Part shown: piece by piece, positions 19,555 through 28,097 of the stretch
Numbering within the stretch: position 1 is the stretch's first letter
How the letters are laid out: each line of letters starts with the position of its first letter
Source: Saccharopolyspora montiporae
GTDB lineage: Bacteria > Actinomycetota > Actinomycetes > Mycobacteriales > Pseudonocardiaceae
Length of the DNA stretch: 64,000 bases
Reading direction: 5' to 3'
NCBI RefSeq assembly: GCF_015209505.1
Contig: NZ_JADEYC010000001.1
Span: 1-64,000 of the forward strand
The notes under the pieces: generated by a model
Database searches by the model: none
What the model saw: the letters and a program-made list of their open reading frames with translations, nothing else
What the model was told of the DNA's origin: nothing
Made by a program: the position numbers and the translations under genes

Positions 19555-19571
19555 CCCTCCACAGTGGAGGG
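19555..19571. terminator. Bidirectional hairpin between convergent genes
   Basis: CCCTCCA-CAG-TGGAGGG forms a 7-bp perfect stem between the NTF2-like stop (19454) and the tetR stop (19585). A GGGTGAT/ATCACCC pair at about 19515-19549 precedes it. Confidence 0.5.
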
Positions 19572-19584
19572 CACGGTCGGTGCG

Positions 19585-20211
19585 CTACCGCACGAGGATG
19601 CTGCGCTCGATGGCCTCGGTGGCGAATTCCACCACGCGCTCGGGTTTGATGCGTCCTTGCTGGGAGCCGCCGAGCAGCAGATCGTCGGCGGTGCCGATGA
19701 GCGCGTCCCACACCCAGTGCGGCAACACGGGATCGTCGATCACGGTCTGCCCGCGCTCCGCGGCGGCCTCGCGCAACGTCTGGTCGAGCTGGTGCAACAC
19801 CCGGCGGTAGTCGGTGATCGACGCGATCGCGTCCTTGCTGCGCCGCCCCTCGGCGAGGACCTTGGCCTCCCATTGCGAGGCCGAGCGGCCGAGTCGGCGC
19901 CACAGCTCGGTGATCAGCGGCAGGATCTCGCGAAGCACCGCGGCGATACCGATGGTGCGGTCCACATCGGCCAGAACCCGCTCGATGTGGTCGAGGCGCT
20001 GGGCGGTGAGCGCGACGAAGACTTCTTCCTTGCCGCCGAAGTACTGGTAGACGGTGCCTGCCGAGACGCCCGCGCCGGCGGCGATGCCGCGCATGGTCAA
20101 CGCCGCGTAGCCGGATTCCTGCAGCAGGTGCTCGGCCGAGGCCAGGATGTCCCGGCGCCGCCCTTCCGCGTCACCCCAGGCGGTGCGGCCGGGTTCGGTC
20201 GTCGCGTCCAC
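19585..20211 (-). CDS. TetR-family regulator of the sulfation cluster
   Basis: The 208-aa repressor has an N-terminal helix-turn-helix at about 20-65 (RRRDILASAEHLLQESGYAALTMRGIAAGAGVSAGTVYQYFGGKEEV), a standard TetR_N domain. The C-terminal ligand domain is unassigned. It is divergent from cysQ, and the intergenic region carries two copies of TGAACGTTGTTC; a third lies before the DUF1214 gene. The natural inference is that this protein controls both sulfation promoters and its own gene. Confidence 0.88.
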   Translation of the reverse strand: MDATTEPGRTAWGDAEGRRRDILASAEHLLQESGYAALTMRGIAAGAGVSAGTVYQYFGGKEEVFVALTAQRLDHIERVLADVDRTIGIAAVLREILPLITELWRRLGRSASQWEAKVLAEGRRSKDAIASITDYRRVLHQLDQTLREAAAERGQTVIDDPVLPHWVWDALIGTADDLLLGGSQQGRIKPERVVEFATEAIERSILVR

Positions 20212-20275
20212 AGCGCGAGCCTACCGCGCGGTGAGCGGCGTCCGGGGTGTGGCCGAATGCCGCCCGCAACGGGGG

Positions 20276-20288
20276 TGAACGTTGTTCA
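20276..20288. promoter_or_regulatory. TGAACGTTGTTCA box 1 (tetR-proximal)
   Basis: TGAAC-GTT-GTTCA is a perfect inverted repeat of 5-bp arms. Its start is 23 bp from that of the second box, about two helical turns, so two repressor dimers could sit on the same face of the DNA. Confidence 0.65.
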
Positions 20289-20297
20289 AAAAGAGTA

Positions 20298-20326
20298 TTG
20301 AACGTTGTTCGATCCCTGGCTAGCGT
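20298..20326 (+). promoter_or_regulatory. cysQ promoter with embedded TetR box 2; probably leaderless
   Basis: TTGAAC (20298-20303), a 17-bp spacer and TAGCGT (20321-20326) form a sigma-A type promoter. Box 2 (TGAACGTTGTTCG, 20299-20311) covers the -35 element. The expected start point, about 7 bp past the -10, falls at or next to the GTG/ATG of cysQ (20331/20334), so the mRNA is probably leaderless. Confidence 0.65.
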
Positions 20327-20333
20327 GCTCGTG

Positions 20334-21068
20334 ATGACCGCGGACACCGCCCTGGCACACCACCTCGCCACCGAGACCGGCCACCTGCTGCTCGGGATCC
20401 GGCGAACCACGCCCGACCCCGCCCGCAGGCGCGAGCAGGGCGATCGCCTGGCCCAGGACTTCCTCGCGCGGCAACTCGCCCGGCACCGGCCCCGCGATCC
20501 CGTGCTGTCCGAAGAAGCCACCGACGATCCGGGGCGGCTGACCTCCGAACGCGTCTGGATCGTGGACCCGCTGGACGGCACCCGGGAGTTCAGCGAACCC
20601 GACCGCACCGACTGGGCCGTGCACGTCGCCCTGTGCGAACGCGGCGAGGTGACCGCAGCGGCGGTCGCCCTCCCGGCCCTGGGCCGCACCGAGACCACCG
20701 GTTGCCCTCCCCCGGCCTCCGCGCCGGCCGGGCGGGTGCGCCTGGCCGTCAGCCGCACCCGCCCGCCACAGGACATCGACCGGATCGCCACCGCGCTGGA
20801 CGCCGATCTCGTCCCGATGGGCAGCGCCGGGGCCAAAGCGATGGCCGTGGTCCGCGGCGACGTGCACGCCTACGCCCACGCCGGCGGGCAGTACGAGTGG
20901 GACTCCGCGGCCCCCGTGGCCATCGCCCGCGCGGCGGGCATGCACACCTCGCGGCTGGACGGCGCGCCCCTGGTCTACAACCAGCCCGATCCTTGGCTGC
21001 CGGACCTGCTGATCTGCCGGCCCGAGCTGGCAGGCGCCGTGCTCGGCGAACCGGAGGGAGTCGCGTGA
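20334..21068 (+). CDS. cysQ: 3'(2'),5'-bisphosphate nucleotidase CysQ-like
   Basis: This 244-aa inositol-monophosphatase-fold enzyme has the metal-binding motifs [18 protein letters not shown] and, near the C-terminus, [16 protein letters not shown]. CysQ hydrolyses 3'-phosphoadenosine 5'-phosphate, the inhibitory by-product of sulfotransferases, and can also act on PAPS. Its place beside an APS kinase and a sulfotransferase makes this role likely. A GTG immediately precedes the ATG in frame. Expression appears to start from the TetR-box promoter directly upstream. Confidence 0.87.
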   Translation: MTADTALAHHLATETGHLLLGIRRTTPDPARRREQGDRLAQDFLARQLARHRPRDPVLSEEATDDPGRLTSERVWIVDPLDGTREFSEPDRTDWAVHVALCERGEVTAAAVALPALGRTETTGCPPPASAPAGRVRLAVSRTRPPQDIDRIATALDADLVPMGSAGAKAMAVVRGDVHAYAHAGGQYEWDSAAPVAIARAAGMHTSRLDGAPLVYNQPDPWLPDLLICRPELAGAVLGEPEGVA

Positions 21069-21144
21069 CGGGCACAGCAGACCTCCTCGACCGCGCGGAT
21101 CGTTCCTCCTCAACCGGTTCACCAACGGCACCGTCGGGGCCGGC

Positions 21145-21777
21145 ATGATCGAACGGTCGCTCCCGCGGGGCAGGGATCTCGCCTGGCAGCACCTGACCGT
21201 GGACCGCGAGGCGCGCGCGGCGCGCAACGGGCACCGCCCGTGCGTGGTGTGGTTGACCGGGCTGTCCGGCGCGGGCAAGTCGACGATCGCGGACCTCGCC
21301 GAACGGGCGTTGCACGCCGAGGGCCGGCACACGTTCCTGCTCGACGGCGACAACGTCCGGCACGGGCTGAACAAGGACCTCGGGTTCACCGACGCCGACC
21401 GGGTGGAGAACGTGCGGCGGGTCGCCGAAGTCGCCGCCCTGATGGCCGATGCCGGGTTGATCGTGCTCGTCTCGTTCATCTCCCCGTTCCGGGCCGAGCG
21501 CGCGGACATCCGCGCGCGCATGGCCGCGGATGAGTTCTGCGAGGTGCACGTCGACGCGCCGCTGGAGGTCGCCGAGCAGCGCGACCCCAAGGGCTTGTAC
21601 GCGCGGGCGCGGCGCGGCGAGCTGGCGAACTTCACCGGCATCGACTCCCCCTACGAGCCGCCGAACCACCCCGAGCTGCGCATCGACACGACGTCGATGA
21701 GCCCCGAGCACGCTGCCGGGGCGGTCGTCGATGCGCTGCGCGCGCAGGGCGTGTTCCCGGGCGACCGAACATATTGA
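21145..21777 (+). CDS. cysC: Adenylyl-sulfate (APS) kinase CysC
   Basis: The 210-aa kinase makes PAPS from APS and ATP. The P-loop is GLSGAGKS at 39-46, followed by [17 protein letters not shown], the APS contact region FISPFRAER and the [13 protein letters not shown] and FTGIDSPYE motifs. The DNA before the ATG translates in frame as [17 protein letters not shown], which matches the end of the CysN part of CysN-CysC fusion proteins. The gene therefore seems derived from a cysNC fusion that lost its GTPase part. ATP sulfurylase (CysD/CysN) must come from elsewhere. The stop codon lies in the third TetR box. Confidence 0.92.
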   Translation: MIERSLPRGRDLAWQHLTVDREARAARNGHRPCVVWLTGLSGAGKSTIADLAERALHAEGRHTFLLDGDNVRHGLNKDLGFTDADRVENVRRVAEVAALMADAGLIVLVSFISPFRAERADIRARMAADEFCEVHVDAPLEVAEQRDPKGLYARARRGELANFTGIDSPYEPPNHPELRIDTTSMSPEHAAGAVVDALRAQGVFPGDRTY

Positions 21778-21802
21778 ACGTTGTCCGGAATGAACCTAGA
21801 GT
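21774..21802 (+). promoter_or_regulatory. Promoter of the DUF1214-sulfotransferase-SDR unit with TetR box 3
   Basis: TTGAAC (21774-21779), a 17-bp spacer and TAGAGT (21797-21802) repeat the architecture of the cysQ promoter. The operator TGAACGTTGTCCG (21775-21787) again covers the -35. The same spacing and operator placement at two promoters 1.5 kb apart is strong evidence for joint control. Confidence 0.68.
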
Positions 21803-21809
21803 GCTCAAC

Positions 21810-21823
21810 TAGAACACGTTCTT
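21810..21823. promoter_or_regulatory. KstR-like palindrome over the transcription start
   Basis: TAGAACACGTTCTT fits 13 of 14 positions of a TAGAACACGTTCTA palindrome and the TNNAACNNGTTNN part of the published KstR consensus. It lies 8-21 bp past the -10 hexamer, where a bound repressor would block initiation. No kstR gene is in the window. Confidence 0.45.
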
Positions 21824-21837
21824 TCCGAGGAGGTCCG

Positions 21838-22953
21838 GTGACCGGTTCCGACGAGGCGGCCGAAGCGGTGCGGACCGGCCAGGCGTGGTCGGAGTTCTGC
21901 CGGGCCCTGGAAAAAGCCGGCGACGTGGTGCTGTCCGACAACACCCCGAACACCGCCTTCGACCGCGCCGAGGGGTTCCGCTACCTCACCCGCCTGACGC
22001 GGGAAATGTTGTACTCCTGCGTCGACAACGCCGACCCCGACCAACCCCGGCTGCACGAGCTCGACCTGGTCAAGATCGGCGCCGACAACCCGGACAACGT
22101 CTACCTCTCGGCCAACATCCGCGGCGACCGGGAATACCGGATCACCGGCGAGCGCGGCACGATCAGCTACTTCAGCATCGGCTCCAAGGCCAACCGCTAC
22201 GCCAAGGACGGCACCATGGCCTCCACCGGCGAGCTCAGCGACGCCGACCTGGTGCCCGAACCCGACGGCAGCATCGAGATCATCGCCAGCGCCACCCGGC
22301 AAGGACGCAACTGGCTGCCGCTGGCACCGGACTCGACGGGCCTGGTGGTGCGCCAGACCTACCTCGACCGCACCACCGAAACCCCCGGGAAATGGCAGAT
22401 CCAGCGGATCGGCGAGCCGGACCGAGCAGAACCGCTGGACCCGACGTTCCTGCTCGGCGCGCTGCGCCGGGCAGCGCTGGCCGTGCACGGCACCGCGGCG
22501 ACGTTCGCGGGCTGGACCGACATGTTCGCCGAACGCCCCAACGAACTCGTCGACTTCGGCCAGGAGATGTTCCAGCGCGCCGGCGGCGACCCGGAAATCT
22601 GCTACCTGCACGGCTACTGGCAACTCGAACCGGGTCAGGCATGGGTGATCGACACCGACGTGCCGCCATGCCCCTACTGGAACTTCCAGCTGGACAACTG
22701 GTGGATGGAATCGCTGGACCAGCGCCGCCGCATCACCGTCAACAAGCACACCGCGCGCCTGGACGCGGACGGGCGGCTGCGGATCGTCGTGGCCGACCGC
22801 GATCCCGGCGTGGGCAACTGGATCGACACCTGCGGGCACGACCGCGGGACCGCGCTGCTGCGTTGGCTCGGCGCCGAACAACACCCGATCCCGACGTGCC
22901 GAGTGGTGCCGCTGGATTCCCTGGATGACCTGCACGACGAGGAGGACCGGTGA
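21838..22953 (+). CDS. DUF1214 domain protein
   Basis: The 371-aa protein has the DUF1214 hallmark near its C-terminus, CPYWNFQLDNWWMESLDQRRR, followed by a beta-rich segment with the conserved GVGNWIDTCGH and RWLG pattern. No signal peptide or membrane helix is seen. The family has no firmly established activity; members cluster with steroid, terpenoid and lipid genes. The GTG at 21838 follows GAGGAGG. Its stop overlaps the sulfotransferase start as GTGA, so it is made together with that enzyme and may act on or present the same substrate. Confidence 0.82.
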   Translation: MTGSDEAAEAVRTGQAWSEFCRALEKAGDVVLSDNTPNTAFDRAEGFRYLTRLTREMLYSCVDNADPDQPRLHELDLVKIGADNPDNVYLSANIRGDREYRITGERGTISYFSIGSKANRYAKDGTMASTGELSDADLVPEPDGSIEIIASATRQGRNWLPLAPDSTGLVVRQTYLDRTTETPGKWQIQRIGEPDRAEPLDPTFLLGALRRAALAVHGTAATFAGWTDMFAERPNELVDFGQEMFQRAGGDPEICYLHGYWQLEPGQAWVIDTDVPPCPYWNFQLDNWWMESLDQRRRITVNKHTARLDADGRLRIVVADRDPGVGNWIDTCGHDRGTALLRWLGAEQHPIPTCRVVPLDSLDDLHDEEDR

Positions 22954-24104
22954 CGGCCACAGGCAGCGAACTGCGCGTCGACGACCTGCTCTCGGCCGCG
23001 CGGGACAAGACCGGGCTCGACGAGTTCGGCGACGACTGGTTCCTCGAACCGCTCGGAGTCCTGGTGGCAGCGCTCGACGACGAGGCGCAGCTGTCCGAGC
23101 AGGGCCGCGCGATGATGCACCGCCGGCTCACGGCGCTGTTGGCCGACCGGTTGCGGCTGCGGGCACTGCAACGCGCCCACCCGGAGATCCAGGAGGTGCG
23201 GCCCGTGGTGGCCGCCGAGATCTGCGGCCTGCCCCGGACCGGGTCCACGCTGCTGCACCGGCTCCTGTCCAGCTCACCGCAGTTGACCTCGACGATGTCC
23301 TGGGAAACCACCTATCCGCTGCCCTTCCCCGGCGAAGGCGCCGACGCCGCCGAGCGCAAGCACCGGGCGCAGCAGCGCCAGCAGGCGTTCCTGGAGCTCT
23401 CCCCCGACTTCGGCGACCTGCACACCGTGGCCTGGGACGCCCCGGAGGAGGACGTGATCCTCGTCGACCGGTCGTTCACCTCGATGAGCTTCGAGTCCTT
23501 CCACTGGGTGCCCAGCTACGGTGATTGGCTGCGCAGCGCCGACCAGAGCAAGGCTTACGCGGAGCTGCACCAGTGGCTGCAGGTGCTGCAGTGGCAACAG
23601 CCGCAGCGTTCGGACCTGCGTTGGATCCTCAAGTCCCCGCACCACCTCACGGCCGTCAACACCGTGCTGGACACGTTCGAGGACTGCTCGATCGTCATGA
23701 CCCACCGCTCGCCTGCGCGGGCGGTGCCCTCCTACGCCTCGATGGTCAGCAACCTGACCAAGCAGTACAGCGACACCGTCGACGACGCGGCGATCGGGCG
23801 GTATTGGAGCGAGCGGTTCGCCGCATCGCTGCGCGCGTTCACCCGGGTCCGCGAGGCGCGGCCGGAACGCTTCGTCGACGTCCGCTTCGACGCGATGCTC
23901 GACACCCCGGTCGCCGAAGCGCTGCGGGTGCTGCGGTCGCTGGGCCGGACACCGGGTGCCGACGATCGCAGCGCGTTCGAGTCCTACGTGGAGCGCGACC
24001 GCGAGCAGCGCAGCGCCGCGCACCGCTACACACCGGAGGAATTCGGTCTCTCCGCCGACCAGCTCGACGCGGACTTCGCGTTCTACCAGGAGGAATACCT
24101 GTGA
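22950..24104 (+). CDS. PAPS-dependent sulfotransferase family protein
   Basis: This 384-aa sulfotransferase transfers sulfate from PAPS to an acceptor. The 5'-phosphosulfate loop is GLPRTGST at 93-100 and the 3'-phosphate-binding region THRSPARAVPS at 251-261. ILKSPHHL lies between them, as in the Stf0/Sulfotransfer_3 type bacterial enzymes. It is cytosolic by sequence. It is translationally coupled on both sides: GTGA with DUF1214, TGATG with the SDR. Nearby cysC and cysQ supply and clear the cofactor. The acceptor is unknown; a lipid or steroid alcohol fits the context. Confidence 0.88.
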   Translation: MTATGSELRVDDLLSAARDKTGLDEFGDDWFLEPLGVLVAALDDEAQLSEQGRAMMHRRLTALLADRLRLRALQRAHPEIQEVRPVVAAEICGLPRTGSTLLHRLLSSSPQLTSTMSWETTYPLPFPGEGADAAERKHRAQQRQQAFLELSPDFGDLHTVAWDAPEEDVILVDRSFTSMSFESFHWVPSYGDWLRSADQSKAYAELHQWLQVLQWQQPQRSDLRWILKSPHHLTAVNTVLDTFEDCSIVMTHRSPARAVPSYASMVSNLTKQYSDTVDDAAIGRYWSERFAASLRAFTRVREARPERFVDVRFDAMLDTPVAEALRVLRSLGRTPGADDRSAFESYVERDREQRSAAHRYTPEEFGLSADQLDADFAFYQEEYL

Positions 24105-24883
24105 TGCTCGACGGCGAAGTCGTGCTCATCTCCGGCGTCGGGCCGGGTCTCGGCGCCAAGCTGGCCACGCGGGCGGCGGCCGAAGGAGCGAAAGTCGTTG
24201 CCGCGGCGCGATCCGGCGACGTGCTGGACCAGGTCGAGCGCGACGTCGCGCAGGCCGGCGGCGAAGCCATCGGCGTGCCCTGCGACGTCCGCCGCGCCGA
24301 GGACGTCAGCAGGCTGGTCGGCACCGCCGTCGAGCGCTTCGGCACGATCACCGGCCTGGTCAACTCCGCCTACGGGCACCCCGGTTTCGCGGACCTGCTG
24401 GACACACCGGACAAGCAGCTGCAGCGGTCGATGGACATCATCCTGTTCGGCGCGCTGAACCTCGCCCGGGAAGTCGTGCCGCACATGCGCGAAGCCGGAC
24501 GCGGCTCGATCGTCAACGTCGGCACCATGGCCACGCGCAAGCCCGTGCGCGGTGAGGCCGGTTACGCGATCGCCAAGGCAGCGATGTCGGCGGCGACCCG
24601 CTCGCTGGCCCTGGAGCTCGGCGAATCCGGCATCCGGGTCAACCAGGCCGCACTGGGCTGGATGGACGGGCCCGGTGTGCGGTACTACCTGCAGATGACC
24701 GCCGAGGAGCGCGGCGTCGACGAACAGCAGGTCTACGACGAGATCGCCGGGCGCATCCCGCTGGACCGGATCCCCACCGACGAGGCGTGCGCCGGGTCGG
24801 TGCTGTTCCTGCTGTCGCGCTACGCCTCCGAGATCACCGGCGCGACCCTGGACACCAACGGCGGCGAGTACATGCCGGCGTGA
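24104..24883 (+). CDS. SDR family oxidoreductase
   Basis: This is a 259-aa short-chain dehydrogenase with a Rossmann start, GVGPGLG at 11-17, and the catalytic YAIAK. The usual catalytic Ser is replaced: where NVSS is expected the protein has NVGTMAT, so Thr may act in its place, and NNAG is NSAYG. It ends NGGEYMPA. The ATG overlaps the sulfotransferase stop by one base after an AGGAGG site. It could oxidise or reduce the hydroxyl/ketone of the same substrate. It is convergent with emb. Confidence 0.88.
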   Translation: MLDGEVVLISGVGPGLGAKLATRAAAEGAKVVAAARSGDVLDQVERDVAQAGGEAIGVPCDVRRAEDVSRLVGTAVERFGTITGLVNSAYGHPGFADLLDTPDKQLQRSMDIILFGALNLAREVVPHMREAGRGSIVNVGTMATRKPVRGEAGYAIAKAAMSAATRSLALELGESGIRVNQAALGWMDGPGVRYYLQMTAEERGVDEQQVYDEIAGRIPLDRIPTDEACAGSVLFLLSRYASEITGATLDTNGGEYMPA

Positions 24884-24926
24884 CCTCGCAACCCTCCCGG
24901 TTGATTCGGATGTGAGCCCGCGCGGG

Positions 24927-27900
24927 TCATCGTGGGCCGGGCTGGATGTCGCTGCGGTCGTTGGAGGCCGGGGCGTCGCCGGGCAGGGTGATCGGGGTCG
25001 ATGGCGGGCCCGGTCGCCACCAGCCCCAGTGCTGCTCGATCCGGGTGTCGGCGGCTGCCGTGGCGGGCAGCGCATCGGGTTCGTAGGGGTGCACCTCGTA
25101 CAGGGATCCCCAGTCGGTCCCGCCGTCGTTGCGCAGGTAGGTGGGTACCTCGGCCATGCTGGTGGCCACGTTGAGGTAGCCGAACGGTCCGCCCGCGTTC
25201 GGCGCCGACCAGCCCTGCCCCATGTCGCGCAGCTCCTGCCCGCCGGAGATGCGGTAGCGCGGGAGTTCGGCGATGCCGTTGCGGATGCGGGTCATGTTCG
25301 CGCAGGCGTGCACCATCGCCGCGGTCCACTCGACGAACGCCGGGTCGTCGCCGACCACGTCGGTCATCGGGGTCAGCTGCGGGGCGCGCGGTGGGCTGAC
25401 CGCCAGCCAGCCGTTCTCGTCCAGCGCCCGGTCTTCCGCGACCAGGCGCACCTTCGTGGCCGCCTCGGGTGTGGGCACCCGCTCGTCGCTCCAGCTGCGG
25501 TCGCCGCCGCGTCCGACCGCGACGCGGTCGAGGATCTCGAAACCGGCGGCGGTGTCCCGGCCGAACTCGACGGTCACCGCGTTGGCCCCCGAGGTGGTGC
25601 CGGCCGCGCTGACGACGACGGGAACCTCGCCGGTGCGGGCGCGTTCGGGCAACCCGCTCCACGGGGTGCGGATCTCGCCGGTGCGGGTGGGTGCGCCGTA
25701 GCTGCCCGAAACCGGGCCGATGCGGTTCGGCGGTGTCCAGGTCGGCTGCCCCTCGGCGGGGTCGCGGGTGTCGGGCAGGCCGCCGCGCGCGAACCCGCGG
25801 GAGGTGTGCGCGAGGTATTGCCGGGGGGACTCGTCCTGGCCGCCCCGCGCATCGGGGACCGGGTGCTCGGGCTGGTGGTCGGACGCGGGCAGCACCCCGG
25901 AGGCCGGGTCGTCCTCGACGTAGACCGAGTCCGACAACCCGCAGCTTCGCCCCGCGAGTTGCCCGACGTTATCGGTGGCGAGGGTGTAGGTGTCCCAGCG
26001 TTCGGGGATGACCTTGGCCAGCGCGGCGAGTTCGGCCAGCACCAGCAGCGCGCAGGCGATCGACAGCGGAGCGGTCCCCAGCCGCAGTGCTCGCGACCGG
26101 TTCTCCTCGATGGCCACGGGTGGCTGGCGCTCGTCGACCTTGAGGTGTTCGACGAGCGCGACGAGCAGGGCGATCACGGCTGCCAGCAGCAGGCCCGTGC
26201 TGAGCGCGAACCCACCGAGGGATGGGGGTTTATCGTGCCAGGGCACGCCCCAGCCGGAGACGTACCACCAGGCGTTGGGGCCGGTGGCCGACAGCGCCAG
26301 CACGAGCATGAGCCCGGCGACGAACACCGCCCGGTTGCGGCGGGACCGCAGCACGGTGCTGCTGGCCGCCAGCGCGGTCAGCGCGGCCACCGCGCCGCCC
26401 ACCGCGGCGAACACGCCGAAGTGGTGGGTGTGCTTGGTCGGGGTCAGCGCCAGCGCCACGAAGTACAGCCCCGCCACGGCCAGCAGCCGTCGGCTCGGGC
26501 CGAGCGCGGCCCCGCGGATGCGGCCCCGCCGCAGCAGCACGGCCGCGCACACGGCCAAGCACAGCAGCATGAGCAGCACCGGGAACCGGCGCGACAGCGA
26601 CCCGTCGGGCGAGGAGGAGAACAGCAGCGTGTAGCGGCTCAGCTCCTCGTACCAGCCCTGCGACGGCCCGATCTGCGAACGCACGGACGTCGCGTCGGAC
26701 ACGCTGGCCCAGGTCTGATCGGAGAACGCCGCGACCAGCACCACCAGCCCGGACGCGGCGATCGGGGCCAGCACCGCCGACGAGCCGACCTGGTCGACGC
26801 GGCGGCGCATCAGCTGCCAGAGCGGTTTGGCCGCCGCGACGAACGGCAGCACCGCCACCATGCCGTGCGGGTTGACCGCCACCGAGAACGCGGCGACGAT
26901 CAGGCCGGACGCGGCCGGCGCGAGGCGCTGGGTGGCCACCGCGTACTCCACCAGGCACAGCGCCAGCAGGGCCAGCACGACCACGACCGGTTCCGGGCGC
27001 AGCCCGTTGTTGTAGGGCAGCCAGCAGGCCAGGAACACCGCTGCCGCGGCCCATCCGGCCGCGCGGCTGCGGCGCACCCGCTGGCCGAGCCGGGGCAGCA
27101 CGAATCTGCTGATGAGCAGCCAGCCGGCCAGTCCCATGCCGAGGGCGGGTAGCCGGATCCAGGGCGTGGCGGTGGAGAACGCCACCCATCGGGCCTACAG
27201 TTCCACGAACCAGCCCATCGGGGCCACGGTGCCGGAGAACCAGCGGTAGAAGTCGCTGACGTAGCCCAGGTCGTCGCGGGCGCGCGCCATCGTCAGGAAG
27301 TAGCCGTCGTCGGCGGTCATCGCCCCGATCAGCCACCACGCCAGCAGCACTGCGGTCACCGCCGCGTCACGTCCGGTGGGTCGCCACCGTCGCCGTGTCG
27401 CGCGCACCGGGCGGCGGCCCCGGTACGCGTCGATGCGGTGCAGCGCCAGCAGCGCTGCCGCGCAGGCCACCACGGCCACCGCCATGACGGCGAGCTTCAG
27501 CGGTGTCGGGTGGCTGTTGTAGCGGTCGTCGACCTCGGCGGTGACCGACAGGCCCCGTGTCGCGTCGACCGCGCCGTCCACATCGGAGTAGATGCCGGTC
27601 AGCTGTGGGCGAGCGTCGCCGCCGGTGTGCGCGAACGATTCCCCGCCGACGTCGGCACGGGTGCCGTGCCCGTCGGCGTGCACGTTGATGGCGCAGTCAC
27701 CGGCGGGCAGTGCCGCGGTGCCCAGCTGCCTGCCCTGGGTGAGCAACCGCAGCTGCCCGTCGTCGATGTCGAGGCGTAGGCCGGTGAGGTCGCCGTAGGG
27801 CGCCTCCGGCGGGTTTGTGCTCGCCAGCACCGCCGGCTGCGGGCTGCGCGCGTCGAGGTCGTGCGCGGTTTCGCACGGCACGGCGACGTCCAGCCGGGTC

Positions 27901-28097
27901 GGCTGGTAGGCCGCCAGCGGAGCCGACACCGAGCGGGTGCCTTCTGCCGTCGGCCACCGCAGCGTGGTCATCTCCTGGGCCACCGGCAGGAACGGCACCA
28001 GGACGGCCGCCAGAGCACCGATGATCCCGCACACGACCGCGGTGCGGCGCAGCGACCCCAGCGGTCGATCGGGCGCGTTCGTGGACCGCATGCTCAT
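24927..28097 (-). pseudogene. emb: Emb-family arabinosyltransferase split by an in-frame amber codon
   Basis: Two halves in the same frame make one GT-C membrane glycosyltransferase of about 1,056 aa. The N-terminal 300 aa (28097-27195) contain the catalytic MTADDGYF loop and end ...GWFVEL at a TAG (27197-27195). Reading resumes without any shift as ARWVAFSTATPWIRLP and runs 750 aa to the carbohydrate-binding C-terminal domain. No other lesion is seen, so a single TTG-to-TAG change would explain it. Emb proteins build arabinogalactan or lipoarabinomannan. The first Met overlaps the stop of the MFS gene (ATGA). It may be a recent pseudogene, a readthrough gene or a sequencing error. Confidence 0.75.
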
